Assembly: GCA_029834535.1 (NCBI GenBank) | Contig: JAQMWT010000532.1 | Location: 1 to 34,030 of the forward strand | Reading direction: 5' to 3' | DNA: 34,030 bases | Origin: Chrysophaeum taylorii | Taxonomy: Eukaryota; Sar; Pelagophyceae; Pelagomonadales; Pelagomonadaceae | Part shown: positions 1 through 8,921 of the stretch, in pieces | Layout of the letters: each line of letters starts with the position of its first letter | Numbering within the stretch: position 1 is the first letter of the stretch | The notes under the pieces: generated by a model | Seen by the model: only the letters and a program-made list of their open reading frames with translations | Told to the model about the DNA's origin: nothing | Database searches by the model: none | Made by a program: the position numbers and the translations under genes

Positions 1-213
1 AACGTGATAGCTCAGCATCTCATCGTCCGAGAGAGTCTCGTCAAGCTGGCCCGCGCGCCCCAAACGCAAAACCACATCATCACGCTCATGGCAGTGCGCT
101 GAGGAACGGCGCGGCGCGTCTTCCTTCGTCAATCTCGATCCGAAATCACGAACCACTTTAACCTTACCCCTATAATCGCCTTGCGTCAACGTCCTTCCAC
201 TCACCCCAGTTCT

Positions 214-540
214 CCTACGGGCGGCTCGTCCTCTCGCTGCCCCACGACTCGGCGATGACCCGACTAGGTCCCGCGTACTTATCTCCGCCCGTCGGGCACA
301 TCCCTCCTATCCCACAAACCCACCCCAGTTCTCCTTTCTGCTCGACGCCCCGCCGATCTAAGCTGCTTTGAACATCGCACGCTCCGCCTTTGACCTTCAC
401 AGCGTGTTCTCCTTTGACGTTCGGACCCCGCCAATCTAAACTGCTTTACTCCGAGCACGCTCCGCCTTTTAACCTTGAGTTTACTCCAACATACAAGCAC
501 CCACACGCACCCCACCCCCTCTTAGCAGTCGACTTTAAAA
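214..540 (+). repeat. Dispersed GTCGAC-ended repeat, copy interrupted by a second repeat
   Basis: Bases 214-326 match the tandem copies at 13681-14250 with scattered differences (shared blocks such as CTAGGTCCCGCGTACTTATC). The terminal part, ending CCCCTCTTAGCAGTCGAC, resumes at about 494-540. The bases between are a different repeat, so this copy was split by an insertion or rearrangement. No coding potential is convincing here. Bases 1-213 hold nothing I recognise. Confidence 0.7.
327..490 (+). repeat. Two tandem copies of an ~80-bp repeat (CCGCCAATCTAAGCTGCTTTG family)
   Basis: Two diverged copies (about 327-408 and 409-488) share a block resembling CCGCCAATCTAAGCTGCTTT followed by CGCACGCTCCGCC. 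The second copy ends in CCTTGAGTTTACTC. A related copy lies at 12831-12916 between two minisatellite clusters, and the CCTTTGAGTTTACT tail recurs at about 10432-10445. The function is unknown. It is probably a small non-autonomous element or the internal part of one. Confidence 0.6.
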
Positions 541-654
541 CAACCTAAAAACTCATTGGTTTGTTTAGAATTTGCGCTTTAACGACCCGTTATGAGAGAT
601 CGCTAATCATTGTCCGAGGTTTGCACCTTCTAAGCGACTCCTAGTCCGAACCCA

Positions 655-700
655 GGTTTAAAGGTCGACTGCCATGAGGGGGTGGGTGCGTGCGGGACCC
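655..700 (-). repeat. Terminal fragment of the GTCGAC repeat, opposite orientation
   Basis: The sequence GTTTAAAGGTCGACTGCCAT, followed by a G-run and a TGGGTGCGTG-like tail, matches the outer end of the copies at 11034 and 11392. It faces the end at about 535, so two repeat ends point toward each other across about 120 bp. Bases 701-1047 hold no gene I can support. Confidence 0.5.
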
Positions 701-1047
701 GATCATTTGACTGAAAACTGTCCTGTCATAAAACTTTCCTTGGCGCCCCCGACATAACCGTCCTACTGCAACCATTCCGGCTTCCAACCTGCGCGCGGGG
801 GGCGCGAAAAGGTGCCAACCTACGCTGAGGACGGGATGCTCCTTGCAAGGCGCATGTTCAGAAGGCACCGTCCTGCAATTCAACGGTGCGGTTAGCGATC
901 AGGGTAATGAACTGCGAAAAACAGTCAAGGGTATGTACAGCGTCATTCCGGGCCAACGCGCGCAGAAGGAGAGGCCCGGATCAGGGCGGCTCGAGAAGAA
1001 GTTTGTTCCGAGAGTGGCGGTGACCCCAGCTGCTATGCCCAGTTAAC

Positions 1048-1745
1048 TCACCGATGAGGTCTACTTGTCCGAGCTGGGGCAGAGTTGTCCGAAGCCAGCT
1101 GCTCGATGAAAGGCAGGAACTTGCCGTTGAACTGTAGGGGATATCAATAATAGTAAAGATTGAATCCACGGGCGCAGGTCTCACCGTGACAACGACGCGG
1201 CGTTCGCCGCTCTTGCCCGTAGTCTCGCCGACCGTCAGATAAAAGTCGATGGCCGACATGATGCCATCCCCAAACTTTCGTTGACAAGAGCCTTATCGCG
1301 TGCCCATAGTGCGTGATGGCCTCGTAGGTCCGGTAGACATTGGGCTCCTTGGAGGACGTCGCGAAAGTTCGGAAGGGTGGCGCCATCATGGCGTCAAGGT
1401 CCTCAGCAGTGATTGTGGGTAGGAGCGCCGCTAGCTTGTCACGTGCTCCAGGTTTGAGTTGAGCCTGGCCCATCAGCAGCTGTGCCCTGCGCACTCATCA
1501 GGTAAAGGACCCAAGCGGCCGCACGTGTAGGCGTTCGTGTATCCGAGCGAAGCCGCGAGCTCGTCGAACGTCTTGCCTGATGCCTGCCTCTCGTAGTCAG
1601 CGAACACTTGAAAAAAACTGGGTTGCAACACACTGACTACCTGCTTGGCGGCAAGCACCCTGTCAGCCAAACCCGACGAGAAGCTCCGGGGGCCCACGCG
1701 TAAGCCGTGGCGTGCGAACACAACCCCCTGGCGAGTGACGAACAT
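1048..1745 (-). CDS. cynS: Cyanase (cyanate hydratase), four exons, two apparent 1-nt deletions
   Basis: Cyanase converts cyanate and bicarbonate to ammonia and CO2. Exons on the minus strand are 1745-1641, 1583-1525, 1486-1185 and 1131-1048. The introns are 57, 38 and 53 nt, all GT-AG. Joined exons give a cyanase-like N-terminal helical domain (TFDELAASLGYTNAYTAQLL) and a catalytic domain with family motifs VYRTYE, MSAIDFY and FNGKFLPF. The residues matching the E. coli catalytic triad Arg96/Glu99/Ser122 are all present: Arg107 and Glu110 in YRTYE, and Ser at about 134 in MSAID. Between AIR and FGDGIMSAIDF the frame slips by a net two missing bases at about 1292 and 1276, each beside a short G- or A-run. 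This suggests assembly error or a very recent pseudogene. The first 25 residues are Arg-rich without acids and end RSFSSG, like a mitochondrial presequence (inference). The gene lies 105 bp downstream of, and on the same strand as, the glycosyltransferase. Confidence 0.88.
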
Positions 1746-1850
1746 CGTCCACCGCTTTCAGACTCTCTTTTGCGTAGGTCAATGTGGCGAAGGATGCCAG
1801 ATGATTCCGATGTTCTCCTCAAAGATTGGAAATGACATTGTCGGCAAGCC

Positions 1851-2939
1851 TTAGATTTCGAGAAAGGTCAGCGTCGCGAAAACGCGTAGCCGAGCCAAGA
1901 TCGCATCGAGGACCCCGTCGGCAAGGTCTCCGAAACAGGGCAGAATGTCGCGACGCTCGCCACTCCTCATTTCGCAAGAAAAAAGGTGTGGGTAGACGCG
2001 GGACGCGAGAAGCTCCTTGCCACGGCGGCCATTGCCGTGGATCACGGCGGGTGCGTGCCCTGTATCGCGACGGACGATCGCGGGGGCGTCCAAAGAAAAC
2101 TCCGCATTAAAATCTTGGATGCCGTCGAGCGGAGCGAAATGGCGGCCTTCCATGTCCAAGCCGACGGCGGTCGTCGCTCTTGAAAGACAAGTATTCGAAA
2201 GCAAGAACTGGTCGGAGGCACGATGTCCCCCAGCGTTGTTGGCGAGCGCTAGGTCTAAAAGCGACAGAATGGCGACAGCCCGCCCTGCATAGGACCCCGA
2301 GTTGAGGAATCGTCGTATCGCGAGTGGTCCCGCACAGACCTCGGGATTGCATACACGGTCAGCACCGAAAAGGATGACTCGCCGAGGTATCGTGACGGCG
2401 TGCTGGAACACAGTGTCGTAGGCATCGACGAAGACCAGGGCGTCGATGTCGTGCCGTCGGCGCAAGAAGCTCCGCGTCCAGCTCAACTTCTGTACTGTCC
2501 CGACGAACGGAAGACCGAGGCCCAAAATGTAGAGCGTGGCGGGGGCGCGAGCGAGGAGCGACCCGATGAGCGCCCGCAATCCGCCGTCAGGCGACGTCGC
2601 CACAGTGACGACTGTCGCGTTTCCGCCGAGATCGAGTCTCGTGACCGCGTGTTCTGGCAGCTCGCTAAAGACAGAGCCCGCAGCGGCGGCTTCGAATCGC
2701 TTCGTCTCGATGGCTCGCCGTGCCATGAGCTGCACGATTTCGGAGCATTTTGTCTCGTGCGCGCAAAAGCTGTCCGCGAGACGCTCCAAATCCGTGACGC
2801 TGCTGTTGACGTGAAAAATCAACCGTTTCGCCTTCGGTCCGACCTCGAGCTTTAGCGCAACCAAATCCGCCGGCACCTCATCGACAACGCGGCTCACCGC
2901 GATCACTACTAAAGTCCCAAACACGAAGAATGACCTCAT
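1851..2939 (-). CDS. PLOD-type glycosyltransferase domain protein
   Basis: A 362-residue intronless protein resembling the N-terminal glucosyltransferase domain of procollagen lysyl hydroxylases (PLOD/LH3). Residues 1-17 are a hydrophobic signal peptide or anchor. The start is the ATG at 2939; the reading frame opens upstream but has only a TTG there. Family landmarks in order are VVTVATS (111-117, strand before the sugar-nucleotide pocket), FVDAYDTVF (170-178, the DxD-like metal site), FLNSGSYAGRA (211-221, counterpart of FLGSGGFIGYA), Asp-Gln at 243-244, LDG (271-273) and VIHGNG (299-304). The 2-oxoglutarate lysyl hydroxylase domain of animal PLODs is absent, so this is a stand-alone transferase, probably acting in the secretory pathway on hydroxylated or other acceptors. 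Donor and acceptor cannot be read from sequence. Asn-Ala-Thr at 107-109 is a possible N-glycosylation site. Confidence 0.82.
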   Translation of the reverse strand: MRSFFVFGTLVVIAVSRVVDEVPADLVALKLEVGPKAKRLIFHVNSSVTDLERLADSFCAHETKCSEIVQLMARRAIETKRFEAAAAGSVFSELPEHAVTRLDLGGNATVVTVATSPDGGLRALIGSLLARAPATLYILGLGLPFVGTVQKLSWTRSFLRRRHDIDALVFVDAYDTVFQHAVTIPRRVILFGADRVCNPEVCAGPLAIRRFLNSGSYAGRAVAILSLLDLALANNAGGHRASDQFLLSNTCLSRATTAVGLDMEGRHFAPLDGIQDFNAEFSLDAPAIVRRDTGHAPAVIHGNGRRGKELLASRVYPHLFSCEMRSGERRDILPCFGDLADGVLDAILARLRVFATLTFLEI

Positions 2940-2963
2940 ACAATAAGTCGGAGAGAGATTCAA

Positions 2964-4460
2964 CGGCTCTCATTTTGCTGACGCTGAGGCAGGGACTCGA
3001 AAAGCGACCTTCACGCCGCGTTTGAAAGGAGGGAGTATTTCTTGTCTCTTGTACGCGTGGATGGAAGAAGAAAGTTCTTACTGCTGCAGGAATGCACGGA
3101 AGCTGAGGTCGAGAGGCGAAACAAAAGGGGCAAAGCAGAAAGGGGCGCTTGTGTGGTGGCAACTCCCGCCTCCTAAGGCTTACCCCTCTTCTAGGGCCCC
3201 CCCTTATCAGGGGCACCCTACTCCGTTCTGATGATGTCAGTTTTCTTTATGACATTGTCTTCCCTGATTTCTGTGATTCGAGTTTTCTTAATCATAAAGC
3301 AACAGCCGATCCTCAGGTTGTGAGGACCAGGCACGGAAGTTGTTTGTGGTTGTGTGGCGGGAGAACGGCCATCCTCGTCCAGTGACTCCATCAAGGGCAC
3401 GGACGCGAGCGGCGAGCCAGGATTCGAAGGCACGCCAGATAGGCCTAAATTCTCCTTACGCCACAGCTTGTAAGTAGAGGTAAGCAGATGCGGGGTTGCC
3501 GCCACGGCGGGCTCTTTCTTAAGATGAAGTCGTCAACGACTGAAAGAGATGAAGTCGGCATCGACTGAAAGAGTGGAGATCGCATCCACGGAGGAGGCTG
3601 TTGACGCGGCCAATGATGTGTCGGTGAATTTTTGTTTCATTGTGGTCGAAGTGGCTACCAAGGACGTTAATTTCATGAGGTATCAGTGAGGCACAAGCCG
3701 AAGCCGTCCACAATCTTGCGCTATTAGGTGAATTGCTACTGCTGGAGTTTTTGTATTTACGTTAAAAGTGGCGTTCGCTGCTGGCTTCGTTGGGTAGATC
3801 GTGCGTGGGTCATCAAATTCGCGACATTCCTAAGAGTAATTGAGGGCAGCCGCGTCGGAATGCTATTCATATAGACTTCGGCCATGTGGATTTTCCGCTC
3901 CCCCCCCCTTGCCGCTCAATTTCACTTGAAAAATGACAAACGTGCAAAGCTGGAAGCGGCCTCGGTGAGAAGGAACGTTTGGCGGATCGGACGAGGAGTC
4001 AAACGATGCGGAACACCTAGGAATGTGTGGTGTGCTACGTAGTAGCAGTTCGGGGCCGGCGCTGTGTCGTCAAGGATTTTACGAATTTCATACGCCAGTG
4101 GCGAAATCTTCCGGGGGATCACGAAGAGTGCGCACGGGACAGATCGCCACGTTTTGTATACGCGTTCGAAACACGAAACGGAGAACGTCGTCACGAGGGG
4201 TAAACTCTACTTCGATACTAGTTCTCGTGGCACCCAACTTTCTGGGTCGGTTGAGCCTTATGGTGGGTGAGCCCACGTGGCGCGTATGGTGTACGTCTCG
4301 AAAATGCGCCATACCTGGCGCCGAGCTGGTCTGTTTTGGAGAGGAAATCATGATCGGACGATGACAATGGCAGACGCCGGTAGCGCATCATCTTTGGGGA
4401 GAAGATTGATGCTGCAGTGCAGATGCGGCTGCAGACCAGCGTGTGTAGTGCTCAAACGCT
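2964..4460. other. Stretch without a supported gene
   Basis: The left part (2964-3240) is the upstream region of the PLOD-type gene. It includes a purine-rich tract and a CCCCCCC run near 3200. Several overlapping minus-strand frames between 3922 and 4351 look mildly protein-like (one reads EIRKILDDTAPAPNCYYVAH). They change frame repeatedly and match nothing I know. They could be a decayed gene or chance. A nine-C run sits at 3901-3909. Confidence 0.5.
3525..3574. repeat. Two ~25-bp direct repeats each with a small dyad
   Basis: The unit GAAGTCGTCAACGACTGAAA, followed by GAGAT, is repeated as GAAGTCGGCATCGACTGAAA followed by GAGTG. Each unit contains an inverted repeat (GTCGT-CA-ACGAC and GTCG-gcat-CGAC) whose arms pair in both copies although the bases differ, a covarying pattern. 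It may be chance at this length. Confidence 0.5.
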
Positions 4461-4989
4461 AGCCAGATGGGAGGGAGGATCTTCCTGGACGAGGATGGCT
4501 CAGAGGGTCACCTCGGTGAACTGGCTGACACGCTCGGTGTGGTAACTTTGTTGGGGGGCGTTTATACAGGCCTGCCACGGGCTCGCCCGTCGGGGTGCAT
4601 GTTTTTTTTTTTCTCCGGCATGACAAACGAGTCTTACTTCCCCTACGCTATGGCCTCCTTGACCGCGAGATTTGTCAAGCTTGAAGCTCGAAAGTTGGCG
4701 CCCGCGACCTCAGCATCATCATGACCCCAATACAGCACTTCCCCTAGATACAGTAGTTACCAAGCGAGCAGCTTGTGGACAGCGCAGTGCCTCCACCTAC
4801 GTGGAATGTGAGATTACGAGCGAGCTGCGACGACCCTCGTCGACGGCTGCCTCGTCTCTTTCTTTACCTTTGAATAATAATTCCAGTCCCCAAGCTGATA
4901 TTCCCCGACAGCAAAGACCCAACTGCAACCTCGTAAACGTGGAGCGGGACAGATTGGGACCAAACCTATCCAGCTTCTCTTCGTGGAGC

Positions 4990-5116
4990 TTCGACGTTTC
5001 AGTACGCCAAGACCGCCGACCTCCAGCGCGTCTACGAAGCCAACGACACCTTCATCGGCACGATCTATGTGGCCGTCACCCCTCACGTCACCGTCGGGGA
5101 GATTAAGCCTTTTTAG
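4990..5116 (+). CDS. Possible terminal exon of an unrecognised gene
   Basis: A plus-strand frame reads YAKTADLQRVYEANDTF and then an uninterrupted IYVAVTPHVTVGEIKPF to a TAG at 5114-5116. It has protein-like composition and is preceded by a candidate acceptor, CGACGTTTCAG, at about 4993-5003. No start codon or convincing upstream exon is visible. A short piece at 4886-4932, flanked by AG and GTAAAC, is one candidate. The 3' end overlaps the convergent gene at 5103-5531 by 14 nt. I do not recognise the protein. It could be a chance frame. Confidence 0.3.
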
Positions 5117-5531
5117 ACTTTATTGATGCCAAGTTGGCAGCGTAGGACTCCTCTGCGTGTCTAGAAAAACTCATCTGGGTGACCGTCTCGTAAATCCCTT
5201 GGCAAGACGCATCGGCGATCACGAGTTGTTTTCCCTTGGCCTCCTCGTCGACCATTGCGCGAAATTCCTTGTCCATGAGCGCTTCGCGCTTCCCGACCGG
5301 CTCCCGCAACGCGAGAAGTGGAGTATGCGCAGCTCGCATCGTCGAGACGTAGTCCTTTGATTCGACACGCGCCGTGTGTTCGATGAGGCGTGCCTGGAAA
5401 GAGGTCTCGCGCGTCTCCCTCCCAGGCTTGGGCGCGCGGTGGCACCCGGTCGCTTCCTTGAGCGCGAGCTCCTCCCGCCAATTCCCGACACGCGTAACAT
5501 CATTTCCACCGAGGTTGTAGCCAGCGAACAT
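5103..5531 (-). CDS. Small hydrophilic protein, possibly a ciliary microtubule inner protein
   Basis: A 142-residue single-exon ORF starting at the ATG at 5531. The N-terminus reads MFAGYNLGGNDVTRVGNWRE and is followed by a basic and acidic helical body without membrane segments. The C-terminus is Lys-rich. Short proteins with an aromatic/Gly-Asn opening and a VGNW-E-E block resemble small axonemal microtubule inner proteins (CFAP107-like). This is a weak resemblance from memory and not an assignment. The GC-rich third positions match the neighbouring host genes, which supports real coding. The gene is convergent with the possible exon ending at 5116, and its upstream region (5546-5577) carries one member of a direct repeat pair. 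Confidence 0.6.
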   Translation of the reverse strand: MFAGYNLGGNDVTRVGNWREELALKEATGCHRAPKPGRETRETSFQARLIEHTARVESKDYVSTMRAAHTPLLALREPVGKREALMDKEFRAMVDEEAKGKQLVIADASCQGIYETVTQMSFSRHAEESYAANLASIKSKKA

Positions 5532-5545
5532 CGTTTCAATGTATC

Positions 5546-5860
5546 TTTTGCCCGTTAAAAACCCGAGCGGGGATCGTCAACGAAAGTGGTGTGTTCTAGT
5601 TGTATGAGCTCCGAGAAGAAGAAGAAGCGCGCGGAGTCTGATTGGTTGCTTGACGCAACGCGCCCGAGAAGTACACGGCGACGCGGCCGGCCGTGACACA
5701 CGGACGCTAGGATTGCGTTCTGACGAATCGTACGCCGTTTGCGTCAGAATTTGAAGCCGGGTCCGTTTTGCGTCAGAATTTGAAGCCGCCCCCAGACCGG
5801 CGGTGTACACATTAGACTACACTAAAATTTTCGCCCGTTAAAATCCCGAGGGGGGATCGT
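5546..5860. repeat. Direct repeat pair flanking ~250 bp, with an inner GCGTCAGAATTTGAAGCCG repeat
   Basis: About 30 bp around GCCCGTTAAAAACCCGAGCG (with GGGATCGTC following) at 5546-5577 recurs as GCCCGTTAAAATCCCGAGGG plus GGATCGTC at 5829-5860. Between them CGTCAGAATTTGAAGCCG occurs twice (about 5741-5760 and 5771-5790). The block lies between the start of the gene at 5531 and the stop of the gene at 5924. It could be a small inserted element or a duplicated promoter segment. Confidence 0.6.
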
Positions 5861-5923
5861 CGGGGCGCTTTTCCCACCAGAGCCTGCGGGGGAAGTAAGA
5901 TGAAGGACTGAAGGAAGAGGGCC

Positions 5924-6394
5924 TCACGATCCGTACACTACCGCCGAGGTCGCAGCCGCCGTGGCCACGCCGTTGCGGATGAGGCGGCGCCGGGTCCCGA
6001 GAAGCGAGAGCGCGACGGCGAGAACGGTAGAGGCGCCGACGACGACCTCGGGCTTGTGTTGACGCGTCTCGTTGACCTTGGCGGCCGCGTCCTGGAGAAA
6101 AACGGTGCGAGCACTCAGCTCGGTCAAGCCCGCGTCGGCCGCTGAGGAGGCTTCGACGAATTTGGTGTAAGTAGCGGCGATCGAAGCGTTCCAGCCCTCG
6201 CGCACGAAGCGAATGTAGCCGCGCAACGGAGTTCCGTCCTCGTCGATGCGGCGGTTCTCGGCGATGATGGCCCGAGCCCCGCGCACGAGCCACGACCGCC
6301 ACACCCCCAGCGACGCGCCCACCTGCTCCGAGACGCCAGACGGCGACGGGACCATGCTCAGCGTCTCCTTGAGCCACGCGGGCAATTCGACCAT
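5924..6394 (-). CDS. Small membrane protein, MIC26/MIC27-like (tentative)
   Basis: A 156-residue single-exon ORF starting at the ATG at 6394. The first 110 residues are amphipathic helices. The C-terminus has a hydrophobic stretch (VVVGASTVLAVALSLLG, about 117-133), a basic loop (TRRRLIRNG), and a second Ala-rich hydrophobic stretch ending VVYGS. A central hairpin of two membrane helices with an Arg-rich turn near the C-terminus is the layout of the apolipoprotein O-like MICOS subunits MIC26/MIC27, which shape mitochondrial cristae. The resemblance is architectural and not proven by diagnostic residues. Another small membrane protein family is possible. Confidence 0.55.
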   Translation of the reverse strand: MVELPAWLKETLSMVPSPSGVSEQVGASLGVWRSWLVRGARAIIAENRRIDEDGTPLRGYIRFVREGWNASIAATYTKFVEASSAADAGLTELSARTVFLQDAAAKVNETRQHKPEVVVGASTVLAVALSLLGTRRRLIRNGVATAAATSAVVYGS

Positions 6395-6636
6395 ATCGTT
6401 TATAATTACCCTTCCCAGCGGTTGTTATTACAGTCGGTCGATCCAAGGGCGACAGCGAAAGATGTAAGGGGGGTGGGGCAAGGTAGCTGGAGGGGCGAAA
6501 AGCTAAGAGCTAGCCACGGCGTCCTCGGCGGGGGACGATACTATCCACGCTGTGGACGCACACGAGCAACACAGGAACGCGCGCGCACGAAAGTGAAACG
6601 CACTTCGCTTTGGGACATCTACGCGTGGGCCCACTA

Positions 6637-8568
6637 TTACTCGCGGTAGATCGAGGTCAAGAGATGGTCTGCCGCTGCCACGACAACCGAGGGGCGCGGC
6701 CAGGCGCGGGCTTCGAAGTTTGACGGCGGGAGGTTCGCAGCGGCGTACTTGAGGTTGAGGGCAGCGGCGAGGTGCTTGTATTCGTCGAATTCGGGTTCGG
6801 GAAGCGCGAGCTCGAGGACAGCCGCGCCGGGCGAGCAGAAAACGACGTTGGCGAGCCCGGCGCCGTGTACGCCCACGACGAGCCGCGCCGCGTTGAAGGT
6901 GGCGACCGTCTGCGAGAGAGTCGCGTTCGAGCCGTCGAAGAGTTCGAGGACGATATTGTGGCGCGTCGCGAGCGTCGCGAGCGCCGCAACGAGAGCCTGC
7001 TGGTTGCCCAACGACCGCGCCTCATGCGCGCCTCGAACGACGAGGACGAGCCTGGTCAGGAAGGATCGCCGGGGGAGACGGAACGCCGCGCGCAGCCGGT
7101 AGATGGCCGCGCGCGATGGCCGCAACATGGCACCTGCGCCGAGGTCGGAGTACCTCTTGGCGTCGCGCGTCACGCGCGGAACGTAGACGCGGCTCGCGTG
7201 GATCGTCAAAGCTGGCGAGCGGAAGTGCATGACCGAGAACGCGCCGAATAGTTCGCGCGGGAGCGTGCGGATGGCGTCGTCAACGAACGGCGCGCCGCTC
7301 GGAAGGAACACGGGTAGCGCCGGTTCCGGGTGTTCGGCGAGCGAGTCCGCCAAGAACAGCAACCGCGGCAGCCCTTCGAGGAGCCAATGGTAGTACGAGC
7401 TTCCCGAGAAACCGTCGATAAGGCCGATGGTGCGGGCCGTGACGTGACGCTCCTGGTCGCTGCCAGGTGACGGTCCTGTTCTTGCTCTTCCTCTACCTCC
7501 TCCTCCAGGGCTCGGCAAGACGGCCGCCCCGCCAAACTGGCGCCAGAGTGCGGGATAGCACCCACTCATGCCCATGTAGACCCGGCATACGCGACGCTCG
7601 GCAACGAGGTCTTCTTCCACTCCTTCTCGGGAGATTCTTCTGCTGCTGAGCGCGTCGTGGTTGATGTCGTCGTCGATCGGGATGTCGTGAACGACAGCAT
7701 CGAGACCCTGGATTTTGACGGTGTGGTTCTCGGCGGACTCGACGGCAGCGAGGTAGACGTCCTCGACCTCGACACGGGGCGGGAGGCCACGCAGCGTGAC
7801 GGGGCGAATCGTGACGTAGGGCGAAGCGGTCCAGTCGTCGACGAGGGCAATGCTCGCACAACGTCGCGCGGCGATCGCCGCGCCTCGGCCGGCAACCGAG
7901 GGGCTCGCTGAGGACACGTCGGCCATCGTGCGGAGTGTCGCATGCTGCGACGAACACAAGTGCGCCGCGGCGGCGTCGGCTGCTCTGGTGGGGGGGGTGT
8001 CCGGTGCCACGAGCCCCGGGTATAGCTTGAGCAGCAGCGCGAGCGAGTAGTGAGCGCCGCGGTGATCGTCGGCCCTGGCAGCACGGTGCAGCAGCCAGCT
8101 CGCGGCGTGGAGCGCGTCGCGGTAGCGGTCCGTAAGGACCGAGGTTGGTGCCGCGCTCCAGTTGGACGCCCGCATGTGCGTCTCTGTCGCTCGGACCATT
8201 AGGTTCGCCACGGTCGTCGCCGCGTTGCTATCGCGCGGGTCCCTCTCGAGCCGCTCCAGCACCGTCTCCGCGAGCCTTGAAGAGCTCTCGTCCCAGAGCC
8301 GGCTGCACCAGGCTATCGCCCGGTCGAACTGGCCGTCCACGGGGGCGTTTGGGGTTACTGAAAAAGCCAGTCGTCGCAATCTTTTTGTGCGTTCGTCAGC
8401 CATTGGCGTGTGGCGCGGCGTCAACACGGGAAGCCGAAAGAGCCTGCCCATGACCACGACCAGGACTGAAATGATGGCACCCAGCAAAAAGGCACTCGGG
8501 GGCATCTTCTCCAATACCCCCTCATCCTCTTCTTCTTCTTCTTGGCCTACTCGCCGTCGAGACCCCAT
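6637..8568 (-). CDS. GT61-family glycosyltransferase, type II membrane protein
   Basis: A 643-residue intronless protein. A cytosolic acidic tail (EEEEEDE, encoded by a TTC microsatellite) precedes a membrane anchor at about 26-44 (AFLLGAIISVLVVVMG), and the rest would be Golgi-lumenal. The catalytic part carries GT61 (DUF563) hallmarks: SSYYHWLLEGLPRLLFL at about 390, and near residue 563 the block VVGVHGAGLANVVFCSPGAA, followed by an acidic ELALPEPEFDEY. The family transfers xylose, GlcNAc or arabinose to proteins or wall glycans. The exact reaction here is unknown. Residues 60-250 are an Ala/Arg-rich helical region, possibly a stem with TPR-like repeats. A Met at residue 22 is an alternative start. 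The gene is divergent from the thiol dioxygenase, with 353 bp between start codons. Reading frames on the other strand here are shadows. Confidence 0.88.
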   Translation of the reverse strand: MGSRRRVGQEEEEEDEGVLEKMPPSAFLLGAIISVLVVVMGRLFRLPVLTPRHTPMADERTKRLRRLAFSVTPNAPVDGQFDRAIAWCSRLWDESSSRLAETVLERLERDPRDSNAATTVANLMVRATETHMRASNWSAAPTSVLTDRYRDALHAASWLLHRAARADDHRGAHYSLALLLKLYPGLVAPDTPPTRAADAAAAHLCSSQHATLRTMADVSSASPSVAGRGAAIAARRCASIALVDDWTASPYVTIRPVTLRGLPPRVEVEDVYLAAVESAENHTVKIQGLDAVVHDIPIDDDINHDALSSRRISREGVEEDLVAERRVCRVYMGMSGCYPALWRQFGGAAVLPSPGGGGRGRARTGPSPGSDQERHVTARTIGLIDGFSGSSYYHWLLEGLPRLLFLADSLAEHPEPALPVFLPSGAPFVDDAIRTLPRELFGAFSVMHFRSPALTIHASRVYVPRVTRDAKRYSDLGAGAMLRPSRAAIYRLRAAFRLPRRSFLTRLVLVVRGAHEARSLGNQQALVAALATLATRHNIVLELFDGSNATLSQTVATFNAARLVVGVHGAGLANVVFCSPGAAVLELALPEPEFDEYKHLAAALNLKYAAANLPPSNFEARAWPRPSVVVAAADHLLTSIYRE

Positions 8569-8921
8569 TTTTTACATACGAAAATTTTCGTCGGTCAGTA
8601 AGGGAAGGGAAAGGAAAGGAAGGGAAGGGAAGGGGAACGTAAGGTTGTTGCCCTTTTTGCAGCAGTCCTCCTAACTTGTACTTGTAAAAAGGAAAGATTT
8701 CAGCGTTGCACCTTTATTACTCTACGGAGTAAAAAGAATAGGATAAAAAAACCTAATGTTATTACTTGATTTTCCTTTACTTTACCTTTTACTTTAGCCC
8801 TCTCACTCGGCTGCCTGCGACGGCGCAACAGTGGATTATTTTTTTTTTTCTTCTTCTTCTTCTTCAGTCGAGAAAAATACGTACGTTTACGTCAACCCAA
8901 CCCCCTCTTGAAAAAAAGTCT
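8569..8921. promoter_or_regulatory. Divergent intergenic region between GT61 and thiol dioxygenase genes
   Basis: The 353 bp between two divergent start codons presumably hold both promoters. Visible features are a GGGAA/GGAAA purine microsatellite at about 8601-8637, an inverted repeat TTACTC-TACG-GAGTAA at about 8717-8732, a T-rich tract and a TTC microsatellite (about 8846-8870). The AT-rich composition contrasts with the flanking genes. I see no clear TATA box. Confidence 0.5.

Noticed and set aside
2400..2855. Plus-strand frame of 151 codons
   Set aside because: It is a shadow of the PLOD-type glycosyltransferase on the other strand.
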